This document shows, piece by piece, positions 39,587 through 51,783 of a DNA stretch of 64,000 bases (its first letter is position 1; the number at the start of each line of letters is the position of its first letter). Below the pieces are notes generated by a model. It was not told the origin of the DNA, did not search any database, and was given only the letters and a program-made list of their open reading frames with translations. This DNA is from Pantoea rodasii. Its GTDB lineage: Bacteria > Pseudomonadota > Gammaproteobacteria > Enterobacterales > Enterobacteriaceae. A program made the translations under genes and the position numbers. The stretch is from contig NZ_MLFP01000007.1 of assembly GCF_002095465.1 (NCBI RefSeq), positions 148,251 through 212,250 on the forward strand, read 5' to 3'.

Positions 39587-41998
39587 ATGGCGATGAAAAA
39601 GTTGCTCATAGCGTCGCTGCTGTTTAGCAGCGCCACCGTTTACGGTGCAGACGATTTCGTAGTGAAGGACATTCATTTCGAAGGTCTCCAGCGAGTCGCC
39701 GTCGGCGCGGCTCTGCTCAGCATGCCCGTACGTGTCGGTGATACGATTTCTGATGATGACGTCAGAAACACCATTCGCTCACTGTTCGCCACCGGCAACT
39801 TTGAAGATGTCCAGGTCCTGCGTGACGGAACGACCCTGATTGTTCAGGTGAAAGAACGTCCGACTATTGCCAGCATCACTTTCTCCGGCAACAAAGCGGT
39901 TAAAGAAGATCAGCTGAAGCAGAACCTTGAAGCTTCCGGTGTCCGCGTAGGTGAAGCGCTTGACCGTACCACGCTCTCCTCAATTGAGAAGGGCCTGGAA
40001 GACTTCTACTACAGCGTCGGTAAATACACCGCCAGCGTAAAAGCGATTGCGACACCGCTGCCGCGTAACCGCGTGGATCTCAAGTTCGTCTTCCAGGAAG
40101 GCGTTTCTGCTCAGATCCAGCAGATCAACATCGTCGGCAATAAAGCCTTTAGCTCTGACGAATTGATCTCGCGCTTCTCACTGCGTGATGAAGTGCCATG
40201 GTGGAACGTGGTGGGCGATCGTAAATACCAGAAGCAAAAGCTGGCCGGGGATCTTGAGACCTTGCGCAGCTTCTATCTGGATCGCGGTTATGCGCGCTTT
40301 AACATCGATTCCACGCAGGTGAGCCTGACGCCAGATAAAAAAGGCATCTACATCACCGTGAACATCACCGAAGGCGATCAGTACAAGATTGCCGGTGTGA
40401 TTGTGAACGGCAGCATGGCAGGCCATTCTGCGGAAATCGAAAAGATGACGCGTATTCCATCGGGTGAGCTGTACAACGGCACCAAAGTCACCCAGATGGA
40501 AGATGACATCAAGAAACTGCTGGGTCGCTACGGCTACGCCTATCCGCGCGTCGTCACTCAGCCAGAAATCAACGACGCTGATAAGACCGTTAAACTGCAC
40601 ATCAACGTCGATGCCGGTAACCGTTATTACGTGCGTAAAGTGCGCTTCGAGGGCAATGACACCTCGAAAGATGCCGTTCTGCGCCGCGAAATGCGTCAGA
40701 TGGAAGGTGCCTGGTTAGGCAGCGACCTGGTTGATCAGGGTAAAGAACGTCTGAACCGTACCGGTTACTTCGAAACCGTGGATGTTGATACACAGCGCGT
40801 GGCGGGTTCTCCTGACCAGGTCGATGTGGTTTACAAGGTGAAAGAGCGCAACACCGGTACCTTCAACTTCGGTGTCGGTTACGGTACTGAAAGTGGCGTC
40901 AGCTTCCAGGTTGGTGTGACGCAGGAAAACTGGCTCGGCACCGGTAATACCGTGGGTATTAGTGGTACCAAAAACGATTACCAGACCTACGCTGAATTCT
41001 CACTGACCGACCCGTACTTTACGGTTGACGGTGTGAGCTTGGGTGGCCGTGTATTCTATAACGACTTTAAAGCCGATGATGCTGACCTGTCAGACTACAC
41101 CAACAGAAGTTATGGTGTTGACGGTACGCTGGGCTTCCCGGTTAACGAGAACAACACACTGCGTGTGGGCCTGGGTTATGTGCATAACGACCTGTCCAAC
41201 ATGCAGCCGCAGATTGCGATGTGGCGTTATCTGGATTCGGTAGGTCGTCATCAGGGCCTGAATGATGATGGTGATTTCTCTGCGGATGACTTCACCTTCA
41301 ACTACGGTTGGACTTACAACACGTTGGACCGCGGCTTCTTCCCAACCAAAGGTAACCGTACCAACCTGAACGGTAAAGTGACCATTCCAGGTTCTGACAA
41401 CGCCTTCTATAAAGCCACGTTGGATACCCAGCAGTACGTGCCGTTGAACCGTGATGCGACGTGGGTCGTGTTGGGTCGTGGCCGTGTCGGATATGGTGAC
41501 GGGCTCGGTGGAAAAGAGATGCCGTTCTATGAGAACTTCTACGGCGGCGGTTCAAGTACCGTACGTGGCTTCCAGTCCAATACCATTGGTCCGAAAGCCG
41601 CTTACCTGAATGATGGCTCATCCACTTGTACTCTGACGGATCCTAACGGTATCTGTAAGTCAGATGATGCAGTGGGTGGTAACGCGATGGCGATTGCCAG
41701 CCTTGAGCTGATTACGCCAACGCCGTTCCTGAGCGAGAAATACGCTAACTCAGTCCGTACATCGGTGTTTATGGATGCCGGTACCGTCTGGGATACCAAA
41801 TGGCAGAACACCGCAGAAACACGTGCGGCGGGCATTCCGGACTACAGCGATCCGAACAACATTCGTGTCTCTGCCGGTGTCGCCTTGCAATGGATGTCGC
41901 CATTAGGTCCGCTGGTATTCTCATATGCTCAGCCGATGAAGAAAGTCGAGGGAGACAAGTCAGAGCAGTTCCAGTTTAACATTGGTAAAACCTGGTAA
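39587..41998 (+). CDS. bamA: Outer membrane protein assembly factor BamA
   Basis: BamA is the core of the BAM complex that folds beta-barrel proteins into the outer membrane, and is essential. The 803-residue precursor has a signal peptide ([20 protein letters not shown]), five POTRA domains (about residues 23-420) and a 16-strand barrel with the conserved VRGF motif in TVRGFQSN (loop 6). The C-terminus FNIGKTW ends in an aromatic residue. The start ATG 39587 gives the E. coli N-terminus; the frame opens at 39563. The chaperone gene skp follows after 96 bases. Confidence 0.98.
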   Translation: MAMKKLLIASLLFSSATVYGADDFVVKDIHFEGLQRVAVGAALLSMPVRVGDTISDDDVRNTIRSLFATGNFEDVQVLRDGTTLIVQVKERPTIASITFSGNKAVKEDQLKQNLEASGVRVGEALDRTTLSSIEKGLEDFYYSVGKYTASVKAIATPLPRNRVDLKFVFQEGVSAQIQQINIVGNKAFSSDELISRFSLRDEVPWWNVVGDRKYQKQKLAGDLETLRSFYLDRGYARFNIDSTQVSLTPDKKGIYITVNITEGDQYKIAGVIVNGSMAGHSAEIEKMTRIPSGELYNGTKVTQMEDDIKKLLGRYGYAYPRVVTQPEINDADKTVKLHINVDAGNRYYVRKVRFEGNDTSKDAVLRREMRQMEGAWLGSDLVDQGKERLNRTGYFETVDVDTQRVAGSPDQVDVVYKVKERNTGTFNFGVGYGTESGVSFQVGVTQENWLGTGNTVGISGTKNDYQTYAEFSLTDPYFTVDGVSLGGRVFYNDFKADDADLSDYTNRSYGVDGTLGFPVNENNTLRVGLGYVHNDLSNMQPQIAMWRYLDSVGRHQGLNDDGDFSADDFTFNYGWTYNTLDRGFFPTKGNRTNLNGKVTIPGSDNAFYKATLDTQQYVPLNRDATWVVLGRGRVGYGDGLGGKEMPFYENFYGGGSSTVRGFQSNTIGPKAAYLNDGSSTCTLTDPNGICKSDDAVGGNAMAIASLELITPTPFLSEKYANSVRTSVFMDAGTVWDTKWQNTAETRAAGIPDYSDPNNIRVSAGVALQWMSPLGPLVFSYAQPMKKVEGDKSEQFQFNIGKTW

Positions 41999-42094
41999 GG
42001 CTCTGAGCAGGGAAGTGAAAAATACCGTCTTGCACCCGTGTCACGCGCTGTCGTGACACGCTGCAAACACACACGTTGAGGTAAGGAGTTTATA

Positions 42095-42594
42095 GTGAAA
42101 AAGTTGTTCTGTGCTGCTGCTCTGGGTGTTGCATTAGCTGCTTCTGCGGGTGCCCAAGCGGCCGATAAAGTCGCTGTCGTTAACCTGAGCCAGGTTTTCC
42201 AGCAATCTCCGCAGCGTGCCGCTGTTGCTAAGCAACTTGAGGGTGAATTCTCAAGCCGTGCTTCTGACCTCCAGTCACAGCAGCAGAAAATCCAGGGCGA
42301 AATCCAGGATTTGCAGCGTAACGCATCAACCATGAAAGCCAGCGACCGCACCAAAAAGAGAAGCAAATTGCTTCTGAGCGCGCTGCTTTTGAACAGAAAG
42401 CTCAGGCTTTCGACAAAGACAACCAGTCTCGTCAGATGCAGGAACGTAACAAGCTGCTGGCTAAAATCCAGACCGCTGTACAGTCTGTAGCGAAGAGCGA
42501 GGGTTACGATCTGGTGCTGGATTCTCAGGCCGTGCTGTACTCTTCTTCTGATGCTAAAGACATCACTGCTGACGTTGTAAAACAGGTTAAATAA
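42095..42594 (+). CDS. skp: Periplasmic chaperone Skp, frameshifted
   Basis: Skp (OmpH) is a trimeric jellyfish-shaped chaperone that holds unfolded outer membrane proteins for BamA. It has a signal peptide (MKKLFCAAALGVALAASAGAQA) and long coiled-coil arms. The frame breaks at 42353-42357, where five A should be six: the corrected reading is DRTKKEKQIASERAAFEQKAQAFDKD, continuing to ADVVKQVK at the stop 42592-42594. The corrected length is 166 residues, close to the 161 of E. coli. lpxD begins three bases after the stop. The break is probably an artefact. Confidence 0.94.
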
Positions 42595-42597
42595 TCG

Positions 42598-43623
42598 ATG
42601 TCATCAATTCGACTGGCTGATTTAGCCCAGCAGTTGGATGCAGAATTGCACGGAGATGGCGATATCGTCATCTCCGGCATTGCTTCTATGCAATCCGCCA
42701 CCACTGGTCAAATCACTTTTCTTGCAAACAGCCGCTACCGCGAGCAGCTCGCACTTATCCAGGCATCAGCCGTGGTGCTGACGGAAGCGGATCTGGAGTG
42801 GTGTAAAACCGCTGCCCTGGTGGTGAAAAATCCTTACCTAACCTATGCCCGTATGGCACAACTGCTGGACACAACGCCGCAGCCCGCGCAAAATATCGCG
42901 CCCAGTGCGGTGATCGATCCGACAGCGACGCTGGGTAAGAATGTTTCGGTGGGTGCGAATGCGGTGATCGAGTCTGGCGTTGAGCTGGGTGACGACGTCG
43001 TGATTGGCGCCGGATGTTTTGTCGGTAAGCGGACGCGAATCGGCCGTGGCTCACGTTTGTGGGCTAACGTTACGATTTACCATGAAATCGAGATGGGTCA
43101 GGATTGTCTGATTCAGTCCGGTACTGTGATCGGTGCTGATGGTTTCGGGTATGCTAACGACCGTGGTAATTGGGTGAAAATTCCACAGCTGGGTACCGTT
43201 GTGATTGGTGATCGAGTCGAAATCGGTGCTTGTACCACCATCGATCGCGGTGCACTTGATAACACTCTGATCGGCAATGGTGTTATCATAGACAACCAGT
43301 GTCAGATTGCGCATAACGTTGTGATTGGTGATAACACGGCCGTTGCTGGCGGTGTGATCATGGCGGGTAGTCTGAAGATTGGACGTTATTGTATGATTGG
43401 CGGCGCCAGTGTCATTAACGGCCATATGGAAATCTGTGACAAAGTGACCGTAACGGGCATGGGCATGGTAATGCGCCCCATCACAGAACCTGGGGTTTAC
43501 TCATCGGGTATCCCACTGCAACCCAACAAAACCTGGCGTAAAACGGCAGCGCTGGTGATGAATATCGATGAAATAAGCAAACGCTTAAAAGCCATCGAAC
43601 GTAAGGTCGGCAAAGACGACTAA
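42598..43623 (+). CDS. lpxD: UDP-3-O-(3-hydroxymyristoyl)glucosamine N-acyltransferase
   Basis: LpxD adds the second hydroxyacyl chain in lipid A synthesis, using acyl-ACP. The 341-residue protein has an N-terminal uridine-binding domain (1-100), a left-handed beta-helix of hexapeptide repeats (about 105-290, for example [20 protein letters not shown]) and a C-terminal helical part. The catalytic His lies in the coil region around [11 protein letters not shown] 42598 is three bases after skp. A 193-base gap, with a hairpin, separates it from fabZ. Confidence 0.98.
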   Translation: MSSIRLADLAQQLDAELHGDGDIVISGIASMQSATTGQITFLANSRYREQLALIQASAVVLTEADLEWCKTAALVVKNPYLTYARMAQLLDTTPQPAQNIAPSAVIDPTATLGKNVSVGANAVIESGVELGDDVVIGAGCFVGKRTRIGRGSRLWANVTIYHEIEMGQDCLIQSGTVIGADGFGYANDRGNWVKIPQLGTVVIGDRVEIGACTTIDRGALDNTLIGNGVIIDNQCQIAHNVVIGDNTAVAGGVIMAGSLKIGRYCMIGGASVINGHMEICDKVTVTGMGMVMRPITEPGVYSSGIPLQPNKTWRKTAALVMNIDEISKRLKAIERKVGKDD

Positions 43624-43738
43624 ACGCATCCCACGCTACCCGCTTTCATAATAAAGCAGCGTACCGTCGTCCTCTTCGGTTTACCCCGAGCAAGGCAGAA
43701 GGTATCTCAAGAAAGCGCGACGCCACCGAACTGATTTG

Positions 43739-43774
43739 CGGCCTGCGGAGGATCATTTTGATCTGTGCAGGCCG
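43739..43774 (+). other. Two-part hairpin between lpxD and fabZ
   Basis: CGGCCTGC (43739-43746) pairs perfectly with GCAGGCCG (43767-43774), and inside it GATCA/TGATC form a second stem with a TTT loop. A T-rich stretch (TGTTATTATT) follows. It could attenuate transcription or be a processing site inside the lipid A operon. Confidence 0.65.
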
Positions 43775-43816
43775 TGTTATTATTGCCATCGAATTTTTTA
43801 GGACAGGAAGAGTATT

Positions 43817-44272
43817 TTGACAACTGAAACGCATACTCTGAAAATCGAAGAGATTTTAGAACTGCTGCCGCACCGCTATCCATTCTTGCTGGTTGACCGC
43901 GTGCTGGAATTTGAAGAGCATAAATATCTGCGTGCGGTGAAGAACGTTTCTGTTAATGAACCGTTTTTCCAGGGACATTTCCCTGGTAAGCCGATTTTCC
44001 CAGGCGTTCTGATTCTGGAAGCAATGGCGCAGGCAACCGGTATTCTGGCGTTTAAAAGCGTTGGTAAACTGGAACCCGGCGAGCTGTATTACTTCGCCGG
44101 TATCGACGAAGCCCGCTTCAAGCGTCCGGTGGTACCGGGCGATCAGATGATCATGGAAGTGACCTTCGAGAAAACTCGTCGTGGTCTGACGCGCTTCAAA
44201 GGCGTGGCAACCGTAGACGGCAAGATTGTCTGTGAAGCGACCATGATGTGTGCCCGTAGCCGGGAGGCATAA
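43817..44272 (+). CDS. fabZ: 3-hydroxyacyl-ACP dehydratase FabZ
   Basis: FabZ dehydrates 3-hydroxyacyl-ACP in fatty acid elongation, and competes with LpxA for 3-hydroxymyristoyl-ACP. The 151-residue hot-dog fold protein has the catalytic His54 and Glu68 in [19 protein letters not shown]. The start is TTG 43817, giving [28 protein letters not shown] with GGAAG upstream; E. coli fabZ also uses a TTG start. lpxA follows within four bases, so the two are translationally linked. Confidence 0.97.
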   Translation: MTTETHTLKIEEILELLPHRYPFLLVDRVLEFEEHKYLRAVKNVSVNEPFFQGHFPGKPIFPGVLILEAMAQATGILAFKSVGKLEPGELYYFAGIDEARFKRPVVPGDQMIMEVTFEKTRRGLTRFKGVATVDGKIVCEATMMCARSREA

Positions 44273-44275
44273 TTA

Positions 44276-45064
44276 GTGATTGATTCAACCGCCAATATTC
44301 ACTCCAGTTCCGTTATTGAAGAGGGTGCCGTCATCGGCGCCAATGTTCACATCGGCCCGTTCTGCTTTGTCGGCGCTAACGTGGAAATTGGTGAAGGTAC
44401 GGTGCTTAAATCGCACGTGGTGGTGAACGGCCATACGCGCATCGGTAAAGATAATCAGATCTATCAGTTTGCTTCGATTGGTGAAGTGAATCAGGACCTG
44501 AAATATGCCGGTGAACCGACCCGTGTTGAAATCGGCGATCGTAACCGCATCCGCGAAAGTGTCACTATTCACCGTGGCACCATGCAGGGTGGCAACCTCA
44601 CCAAAATCGGCAGTGATAACCTGCTGATGGTTAATGCGCATATCGCGCATGACTGCGTGATTGGTAACCGCTGCATCTTCGCCAACAATGCCACACTGGG
44701 CGGCCATGTCACCGTGGATGATTTCGCAATCATCGGCGGTATGACGGCAGTACACCAGTGGTGCACCATTGGCGCACATGTGATGGTTGGCGGTTGTTCA
44801 GGCGTCGCTCAAGATGTGCCACCGTACGTTATCGCGCAGGGCAACCACGCGACACCGTTCGGTATCAACATCGAAGGCCTGAAGCGTCGCGGTTTCAGCA
44901 AAGAAGCTCTGCATGCGATTCGTAATGCGTACAAGCTGCTCTATCGCAGCGGAAAAACGCTGGATGAAGTGAAGCCAGAGATTGAAGAGCTGGCCAGGCA
45001 ACATAGCGAAGTGCAGCCTTTCTACGACTTCTTTGCTCGTTCAACTCGTGGATTGATTCGTTAA
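44276..45064 (+). CDS. lpxA: UDP-N-acetylglucosamine acyltransferase
   Basis: LpxA starts lipid A synthesis by moving 3-hydroxymyristate to UDP-GlcNAc. The 262-residue protein has the family length and is mostly a beta-helix of hexapeptide repeats (about 1-185), with the catalytic histidine in [13 protein letters not shown] (near 125) and a helical C-terminal domain. The start is GTG 44276 ([21 protein letters not shown]), three bases past the fabZ stop. lpxB follows within four bases. Confidence 0.98.
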   Translation: MIDSTANIHSSSVIEEGAVIGANVHIGPFCFVGANVEIGEGTVLKSHVVVNGHTRIGKDNQIYQFASIGEVNQDLKYAGEPTRVEIGDRNRIRESVTIHRGTMQGGNLTKIGSDNLLMVNAHIAHDCVIGNRCIFANNATLGGHVTVDDFAIIGGMTAVHQWCTIGAHVMVGGCSGVAQDVPPYVIAQGNHATPFGINIEGLKRRGFSKEALHAIRNAYKLLYRSGKTLDEVKPEIEELARQHSEVQPFYDFFARSTRGLIR

Positions 45065-45067
45065 TCC

Positions 45068-46216
45068 ATGTCAGTGCGTCCCTTAACGATTGCCCTGGTC
45101 GCCGGAGAAACCTCCGGCGATATTCTAGGTGCAGGTCTTATCCGTGCGTTGAAAGCGCGTCATCCTGATGCCCGTTTTGTGGGTGTTGCGGGACCGTTGA
45201 TGCAGGCCGAAGGTTGTGAAGCCTGGTATGAGATGGAAGAGCTGGCGGTGATGGGCATTGTTGAAGTGCTTGGCCGCCTGCGTCGTTTGTTGAAAATTCG
45301 CAAGGATTTGACGCAACGCTTTACCCAACTCAAACCGGATGTCTTTGTCGGTATTGATGCACCTGATTTCAATATCACGCTGGAAGGCAGCCTGAAGCGC
45401 GCGGGCATTCGCACCATCCATTACGTCAGCCCGTCCGTTTGGGCGTGGCGGCAAAAACGCGTATTCAAAATTGGCCGCAACACCAATCTGGTATTGGCGT
45501 TCCTGCCGTTTGAAAAGGCGTTTTACGATCGCTACAACGTGCCGTGTCGCTTTATTGGCCATACCATGGCAGACGGCATGCCACTGCAGCCGGATAAATC
45601 AGCGGCGCGCCGTGAACTGGGCATCGCTGACGAAGCGATTTGTTTGGGTTTGTTGCCAGGCAGCCGTGGTGCGGAAGTGGAAATGCTCAGCGCCGATTTC
45701 CTGCGCGCGGCGCAGCTGCTGCGTCAGCGTTATCCCACGCTGGAAATTGTCGTGCCGCTGGTAAATGCCAAACGTCGCGAGCAGTTCGAACAGATTAAAG
45801 CAGAGGTTGCACCAGAGCTACCAATGCACCTGCTTGATGGCAAAGGTCGTCAGGCCATGATTGCCAGTGATGCCGCGATTCTTGCCTCCGGCACCGCTGC
45901 GCTGGAATGTATGTTAGCGAAGTGTCCGATGGTCGTCGGTTACCGCATGAAGCCGTTTACCTTCTGGCTGGCGAAACGTCTGGTGAAAACACCGTATGTT
46001 TCGCTGCCTAATCTGCTGGCAGGCCGTGAATTGGTGAAAGAGCTGCTGCAGGATGAGTGTCAGCCAGAGGCGCTGGCAGCCGCATTAGAACCCTTGCTGC
46101 ATGCAGGGGCTGAGCGCGATGCCCTGCTGAGCACCTTCACCGAATTGCACCAACAGATCCGCTGGAATGCCGATGAGCAAGCCGCGGATGCCGTACTGGA
46201 GATTGCCAATGGCTGA
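45068..46216 (+). CDS. lpxB: Lipid A disaccharide synthase
   Basis: LpxB condenses UDP-2,3-diacylglucosamine with lipid X to form the lipid A disaccharide on the membrane. The 382-residue GT19 protein shows [14 protein letters not shown], the WAWRQKR segment and [17 protein letters not shown] 45068 lies three bases after lpxA. Its end overlaps the start of rnhB by eight bases. Confidence 0.98.
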   Translation: MSVRPLTIALVAGETSGDILGAGLIRALKARHPDARFVGVAGPLMQAEGCEAWYEMEELAVMGIVEVLGRLRRLLKIRKDLTQRFTQLKPDVFVGIDAPDFNITLEGSLKRAGIRTIHYVSPSVWAWRQKRVFKIGRNTNLVLAFLPFEKAFYDRYNVPCRFIGHTMADGMPLQPDKSAARRELGIADEAICLGLLPGSRGAEVEMLSADFLRAAQLLRQRYPTLEIVVPLVNAKRREQFEQIKAEVAPELPMHLLDGKGRQAMIASDAAILASGTAALECMLAKCPMVVGYRMKPFTFWLAKRLVKTPYVSLPNLLAGRELVKELLQDECQPEALAAALEPLLHAGAERDALLSTFTELHQQIRWNADEQAADAVLEIANG

Positions 46217-46834
46217 GTTTATCTACCCTCACGCACACCGCATCGCGGGCGTGACGAAGTCGGACGCGGTCCGCTGGTGGGCGCGGTGGTTACGGCAGCC
46301 GTCATCCTCGATCCGGCCAATCCTATCGTTGGGCTGGCTGACTCGAAGAAGCTTTCTGAGAAGCGTCGTCTGGCGTTGTATGATGAAATCAAAGAGAAAG
46401 CGTTGGCCTGGAGCCTTGGCCGTGCGGAGCCTGAAGAGATCGATCAGCTCAACATTTTGCACGCGACGATGCTGGCGATGCAGCGCGCGGTGGCAGGTTT
46501 GCCGATTGTTCCTGATTTTGTATTGATTGACGGTAACCGATGCCCGGCGTTGCCGATGCCGTCGCAGGCGGTGGTCAAAGGCGATAGTCTGGTGCAAGAG
46601 ATCAGTGCGGCCTCGATCATTGCTAAAGTAACGCGTGACCGTGAAATGGCTGAATTAGATCTGCTGTTCCCGCAATATGGCTTTGCTCAGCACAAGGGCT
46701 ATCCAACCGCGTTGCATATGGAAAAACTGACGCAGTTTGGCGCCACGCCGCATCATCGTCGCAGCTTTGCGCCGGTGCGTAATGCCCTGATTGATGCTGA
46801 TGTGCTGGCCGCGCGTCAGCCGACTACGCTTTAA
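46209..46834 (+). CDS. rnhB: Ribonuclease HII, frameshifted
   Basis: RNase HII removes RNA from RNA/DNA hybrids, including single misincorporated ribonucleotides. The start ATG 46209 overlaps the end of lpxB. The N-terminus [15 protein letters not shown] is normal, then one base is missing near 46252-46254, so the catalytic DEVGRG motif is read out of frame as TKSDAV. Adding one G (GTG GAC GAA GTC) restores [18 protein letters not shown] and the rest of the protein to the stop at 46832-46834, 208 residues in all. The slip is not in a long homopolymer, unlike the others. A real loss would leave rnhA to cover, but an artefact is likelier. Confidence 0.93.
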
Positions 46835-46865
46835 TAGCCTGACGCTGTTTTAACCGGAAACTGAT

Positions 46866-49800
46866 ATGGCTGAACCTCGTTTTATACATCTGCGCGTCCA
46901 TAGCGATTACTCCATGGTGGATGGCCTGGCGAAAACCAAGCCGTTGATCAAGAAAGCGGCTGCACTTGGCATGCCGGCGATCGCGATTACCGATTACATC
47001 AACCTGTGTGGATTGGTGCGATTTTACGGCAGCGCGCACGATGCAGGTGTAAAGCCAATCATTGGGGCCGACTTCCACGTTGCCAGTGAGTTGATGGGCG
47101 ATGAGCTGACACAGATCACGGTGCTCGCCGCTAATAATATCGGTTATCAAAATCTCACCCTGTTGATTTCACGGGCTTATCAGCGCGGCTACGGCTTTGC
47201 CGGTCCCATTATCGATCGTGACTGGCTGGTGGAACTGGGCGAGGGCACTATTTTGCTCTCCGGTGGACGCAAGGGCGACGTGGGGCGCAGTTTGCTGCGC
47301 GGCAACAACGCGCTGGTGTCGCAGTGCCTCAGTTTCTATCAGGAACACTTCCCCAATCGTTATTATCTAGAGCTGACGCGTACCGGGCGCGCAGATGAAG
47401 AGTCTTACCTGCATGCCGCCGTGGAGTTAGCGATTGCCGAAGGTGTGCCGGTGGTGGCCACCAATGAAGTCTGCTTCCTCAATGAAGAAGATTTCGATGC
47501 GCATGAAATCCGCGTGGCGATTCATGATGGCTTCACGCTGGACGATCCTAAACGTCCACGTCACTACAGCCCTCAGCAATATATGCGCAGCGAAGAGGAG
47601 ATGTGCGAGCTGTTCTCGGACATCCCGGAAGCGCTGGAAAACAGCGTAGAGATTGCTAAGCGTTGTAACGTCACGGTGCGCCTTGGCGAGTACTTCCTGC
47701 CGCAGTTCCCCACCGGCGAGATGACGACCGAAGATTTCCTCGTGATGAAGTCTCGCGAAGGACTGGAAGATCGCCTGACGTTCCTGTTCCCGGATGACAA
47801 GGTACGTGCGGAGAAACGCCCAGAATATGATGAACGTCTTGAGATTGAACTCAACGTTATCAATCAGATGGGATTCCCTGGCTACTTCCTGATCGTGATG
47901 GAGTTTATCCAGTGGTCGAAGGATAACGGTATTCCGGTTGGCCCGGGTCGTGGTTCCGGCGCCGGTTCATTAGTGGCGTATGCGCTAAAAATTACCGATC
48001 TGGATCCGCTGGAATTTGACCTGCTGTTCGAACGTTTCCTTAACCCGGAACGTGTCTCGATGCCCGACTTCGACGTCGATTTCTGCATGGAGAAGCGCGA
48101 TCAGGTTATCGATCACGTTGCTGAAATGTACGGACGCGAAGCGGTTTCGCAGATCATTACCTTCGGCACCATGGCGGCGAAAGCGGTAATCCGTGATGTC
48201 GGCCGCGTGCTCGGTCATCCGTATGGTTTTGTCGATCGTATCTCTAAGCTGATCCCGCCCGATCCTGGCATGACGCTGGAAAAGGCCTTCGAAGCCGAAC
48301 CGCAGCTGCCGGAAATCTACGAGGCGGATGAAGAGGTCAAAGCGCTGATCGATATGGCGCGGAAGCTGGAAGGTGTCACGCGTAACGCCGGTAAACATGC
48401 TGGTGGTGTGGTGATCGCGCCGACCAAAATCACCGATTTCGCCCCGCTCTACTGCGACGAAAACGGTCAGTTCCCGGTGACTCAGTTTGATAAGAATGAT
48501 GTGGAATACGCTGGGCTGGTGAAGTTTGACTTCCTCGGCCTGCGTACGCTGACCATTATCGACTGGGCGCTGAAAATGATTAACCCACGCCGCGCGAAGG
48601 AAGGGTTAGAACCGATCGATATTGCCGCCATCCCGCTGCAAGATAAAAAAAGCTTCGACATGCTGCAACGCTCGGAAACCACGGCGGTGTTCCAGCTTGA
48701 ATCGCGCGGCATGAAAGATTTGATCAAACGTCTGAAGCCTGACTGCTTCGAAGATATGATCGCTCTGGTGGCGTTGTTCCGTCCGGGACCGCTGCAATCG
48801 GGCATGGTAGATAACTTCATTGACCGTAAGCACGGTCGTGAAGAGATTTCCTATCCGGACATTCAGTGGCAGCACGAAACCCTGAAGCCGGTGCTCGAAC
48901 CGACCTACGGCATCATCCTGTATCAGGAACAGGTGATGCAGATCGCCCAGGTGCTGTCAGGTTACACCCTTGGCGGTGCAGATATGCTGCGCCGTGCGAT
49001 GGGTAAGAAGAAGCCAGAAGAGATGGCCAAGCAGCGTTCGGTGTTCCAGGACGGTGCAGAAAGTATGGGCATCAATGGCGAACTCTCGATGAAGATCTTC
49101 GATCTGGTAGAGAAGTTTGCCGGTTATGGCTTCAACAAGTCGCACTCCGCTGCATACGCGCTGGTGTCGTACCAAACGCTGTGGCTAAAGGCGCACTATC
49201 CTGCTGAATTTATGGCGGCGGTGATGACCGCGGACATGGATAACACCGAGAAAGTGGTCGGGCTGGTGGATGAGTGCTGGCGCATGGGACTGAAAGTGCT
49301 GCCGCCAGATATCAACTCCGGCTTGTATCCCTTCCACGTCAATGATGAAGGTGAGATCGTTTACGGCATCGGCGCCATCAAAGGCGTGGGTGAGGGACCC
49401 ATCGAGGCGATCATTGAAGCGCGTAACGAAGGCGGCTACTTCAAAGAGTTGTTTGATCTCTGCGCGCGTACCGACACCAAAAAGATCAACCGCCGTGTGA
49501 TGGAAAAGCTGATCATGTCGGGCGCGTTCGATCGTCTCGGCCCGCATCGCGCCGCGCTGATGAGTGCACTCAGCGATGCACTGAAAGCCGCGGATCAGCA
49601 TGCGAAGGCGGAAGCCACCGGACAGGCGGATATGTTTGGCGTGTTGGCCGAAGAGCCAGAGCAGGTGGAGAAGTCCTACACCAATATCACGCCGTGGCCG
49701 GAACAGATTCAACTGGATGGCGAGCGCGAGACGCTCGGGCTCTATTTGACAGGCCATCCGATCAATCAGTATCTGAAAGAAATTGAGCGCTACGTTGGTG

Positions 49801-50348
49801 GCATGCGTCTGAAGGACATGCACCCAACGGATCGTGGTAAAGTAACCGTCGCGGCAGGGCTGGTGATCGCCGCCCGCGTGATGGTCACCAAGCGCGGCAA
49901 CCGAATTGGTATTTGTACTATTGACGATCGTTCCGGTCGTCTGGAAGTGATGTTATTTACCGATGCGTTAGATAAATACCAGCATTTGCTGGAGAAGGAC
50001 CGTATCCTGATCGTCAGTGGACAGGTCAGCTTTGATGACTTTAGCGGTGGCCTTAAAATGACCGCCAGAGAAGTTATGGACATCGACGAAGCGCGGGAAA
50101 AATACGCGCGCGGACTTGCTATCTCGCTGACGGACAGGCAAATTGATGACCAGCTTTTAAACCGTCTCCGCCAGTCTCTGGAGCCTCATCGTTCTGGGAC
50201 CATTCCGGTGCATCTCTACTATCAGAGAGCCGATGCGCGGGCGAAGCTGCGCTTTGGTGCAGCGTGGCGTATTTCGCCCAGCGATCGTTTACTCAACGAT
50301 TTGCGGTCGTTAGTAGGATCGGAGCAGGTGGAACTGGAGTTTGACTAA
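46866..50348 (+). CDS. dnaE: DNA polymerase III alpha subunit
   Basis: DnaE is the replicative DNA polymerase of the Pol III core and is essential. The 1160-residue protein has the E. coli length. Domains in order are PHP (1-270), palm, thumb and fingers with catalytic Asp401 and Asp403 in [10 protein letters not shown] and a third aspartate near 555, helix-hairpin-helix (about 830-910), an OB fold (around 990-1080) and the tau-binding C-terminus. ATG 46866 is preceded by a weak ribosome site. accA follows after 12 bases. Confidence 0.98.
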   Translation: MAEPRFIHLRVHSDYSMVDGLAKTKPLIKKAAALGMPAIAITDYINLCGLVRFYGSAHDAGVKPIIGADFHVASELMGDELTQITVLAANNIGYQNLTLLISRAYQRGYGFAGPIIDRDWLVELGEGTILLSGGRKGDVGRSLLRGNNALVSQCLSFYQEHFPNRYYLELTRTGRADEESYLHAAVELAIAEGVPVVATNEVCFLNEEDFDAHEIRVAIHDGFTLDDPKRPRHYSPQQYMRSEEEMCELFSDIPEALENSVEIAKRCNVTVRLGEYFLPQFPTGEMTTEDFLVMKSREGLEDRLTFLFPDDKVRAEKRPEYDERLEIELNVINQMGFPGYFLIVMEFIQWSKDNGIPVGPGRGSGAGSLVAYALKITDLDPLEFDLLFERFLNPERVSMPDFDVDFCMEKRDQVIDHVAEMYGREAVSQIITFGTMAAKAVIRDVGRVLGHPYGFVDRISKLIPPDPGMTLEKAFEAEPQLPEIYEADEEVKALIDMARKLEGVTRNAGKHAGGVVIAPTKITDFAPLYCDENGQFPVTQFDKNDVEYAGLVKFDFLGLRTLTIIDWALKMINPRRAKEGLEPIDIAAIPLQDKKSFDMLQRSETTAVFQLESRGMKDLIKRLKPDCFEDMIALVALFRPGPLQSGMVDNFIDRKHGREEISYPDIQWQHETLKPVLEPTYGIILYQEQVMQIAQVLSGYTLGGADMLRRAMGKKKPEEMAKQRSVFQDGAESMGINGELSMKIFDLVEKFAGYGFNKSHSAAYALVSYQTLWLKAHYPAEFMAAVMTADMDNTEKVVGLVDECWRMGLKVLPPDINSGLYPFHVNDEGEIVYGIGAIKGVGEGPIEAIIEARNEGGYFKELFDLCARTDTKKINRRVMEKLIMSGAFDRLGPHRAALMSALSDALKAADQHAKAEATGQADMFGVLAEEPEQVEKSYTNITPWPEQIQLDGERETLGLYLTGHPINQYLKEIERYVGGMRLKDMHPTDRGKVTVAAGLVIAARVMVTKRGNRIGICTIDDRSGRLEVMLFTDALDKYQHLLEKDRILIVSGQVSFDDFSGGLKMTAREVMDIDEAREKYARGLAISLTDRQIDDQLLNRLRQSLEPHRSGTIPVHLYYQRADARAKLRFGAAWRISPSDRLLNDLRSLVGSEQVELEFD

Positions 50349-50360
50349 AACAGGAACATT

Positions 50361-51320
50361 ATGAGTCTTAATTACCTGGATTTTGAACAGCCAATCGCAG
50401 AACTGGAAGCGAAAATCGACTCGCTGAAGTCAATTGGCCGTTCGGATGAAAAACACGATATTAATCTGGATGAGGAAGTGCAGCGTCTGCGCGAAAAAAG
50501 CGTTGAGCTGACCCGTAAAATCTTCTCAGATTTAGGTGCCTGGCAGGTCGCGCAGCTTGCGCGTCATCCGCTGCGCCCTTACACGCTGGACTATGTCCGC
50601 AACGCGTTTGATGATTTCGATGAGTTGGCAGGCGACCGTGCTTATGCCGACGACAAAGCGATTGTCGGCGGCATTGCCCGTCTTGATGGTCGCCCGGTGA
50701 TGATCATTGGTCATCAGAAAGGTCGTGAAACCAAAGAGAAAATCCGTCGTAACTTCGGTATGCCAGCACCAGAAGGCTACCGTAAAGCGTTACGTCTGAT
50801 GGAAATGGCTGAACGCTTCAAAATGCCATTGATCACCTTCATCGACACCCCGGGCGCCTATCCGGGCGTGGGCGCAGAAGAGCGCGGTCAGTCTGAAGCC
50901 ATCGCACGTAACCTGCGTGAAATGTCTGGTCTCAAGATTCCGGTGATCTGTACCGTAATCGGTGAGGGCGGATCCGGTGGTGCGCTGGCGATTGGCGTGG
51001 GCGATAAAGTGAACATGTTGCAGTACAGCACCTACTCGGTCATTTCTCCGGAAGGCTGTGCGTCAATCCTGTGGAAGAGCGCCGATAAAGCGCCACTGGC
51101 TGCCGAAGCGATGGGCATCACTGCCGATCGCCTGAAAGAGCTGAAGCTGATTGACTCGATCATTCCAGAGCCATTGGGTGGTGCGCATCGTCATCCGTTG
51201 GATATCGCGGCAAGCTTGAAAAAGCAACTGCTGGCGGATTTGGCCGATCTCGACGTGCTGAGCACTGAAGAGCTGCTCGACCGTCGCTACCAGCGTCTGA
51301 TGAGCTACGGCTACGCGTAA
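50361..51320 (+). CDS. accA: Acetyl-CoA carboxylase carboxyltransferase subunit alpha
   Basis: AccA with AccD transfers carboxyl from biotin to acetyl-CoA, the first step of fatty acid synthesis. The 319-residue protein has the E. coli length. The carboxyltransferase core shows [27 protein letters not shown] and the oxyanion-hole glycines in [19 protein letters not shown] 50361 follows CAGGAAC. A strong terminator follows, and then the repeat island. Confidence 0.99.
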   Translation: MSLNYLDFEQPIAELEAKIDSLKSIGRSDEKHDINLDEEVQRLREKSVELTRKIFSDLGAWQVAQLARHPLRPYTLDYVRNAFDDFDELAGDRAYADDKAIVGGIARLDGRPVMIIGHQKGRETKEKIRRNFGMPAPEGYRKALRLMEMAERFKMPLITFIDTPGAYPGVGAEERGQSEAIARNLREMSGLKIPVICTVIGEGGSGGALAIGVGDKVNMLQYSTYSVISPEGCASILWKSADKAPLAAEAMGITADRLKELKLIDSIIPEPLGGAHRHPLDIAASLKKQLLADLADLDVLSTEELLDRRYQRLMSYGYA

Positions 51321-51340
51321 GCAAGCCGGTGCATGAAGAG

Positions 51341-51366
51341 AAGCGGACTCCGGTCCGCTTTTTTTA
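51341..51366 (+). terminator. Rho-independent terminator after accA
   Basis: The eight-base-pair stem AAGCGGAC/GTCCGCTT with a TCCG loop is followed by TTTTT. It ends the long envelope and lipid A transcript. Confidence 0.95.
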
Positions 51367-51410
51367 TGCCCGCTGATTACCGAGTGAGATCGTTCAGACT
51401 GCTATGAGTT

Positions 51411-51783
51411 GGGCAGCAAAGACAATTTAATCCGCCAGAAAAGACCTGTTTAAAGAGCAAGGTGTCCATTCAATCATGAACTCACCTTAATATTGAGTGA
51501 GAGCTGGCTGACGGCTGCGATCAGGGCAGCAATAACAATCTAACCGGCCAGAAAAGGCCTGTTTAAAGAGCAAGGTGTCCATTCAATCAAGAACTTACCT
51601 GAATATTGAGTGAGAGCTGGCTGACGGCTGCGATCAGGGCAGCAAAGACAATTTAATCCGCCAGAAAAGACCTGTTTAAAGAGCAAGGTGTCCATTCAAT
51701 CAAGAACTTACCTGAATATTGAGTGAGAGCTGGCTAACGGCCGCGAACGGGGCAGCAATAACAATCTAACCGGCCAGAAAAGG
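51411..51783. repeat. 113-bp tandem repeat array, three full units and a partial fourth
   Basis: Units begin at 51411, 51524, 51637 and 51750, each with GGGCAGCAA, so the period is exactly 113 bases. Shared blocks are GTTTAAAGAGCAAGGTGTCC, AATATTGAGTGAGAGCTGGC and ATTCAATCA. The heads alternate: units 1 and 3 have CAAAGACAATTTAATCCGCC, while units 2 and 4 have CAATAACAATCTAACCGGCC, which suggests that a two-unit block was duplicated. A degenerate fragment of a preceding unit is visible at about 51372-51410. There are no spacers and no protein coding. Confidence 0.93.

Noticed and set aside
51411..51783. Possible CRISPR array
   Set aside because: The repeats are directly contiguous with a 113-base period and have no unique spacers; no cas genes are present.
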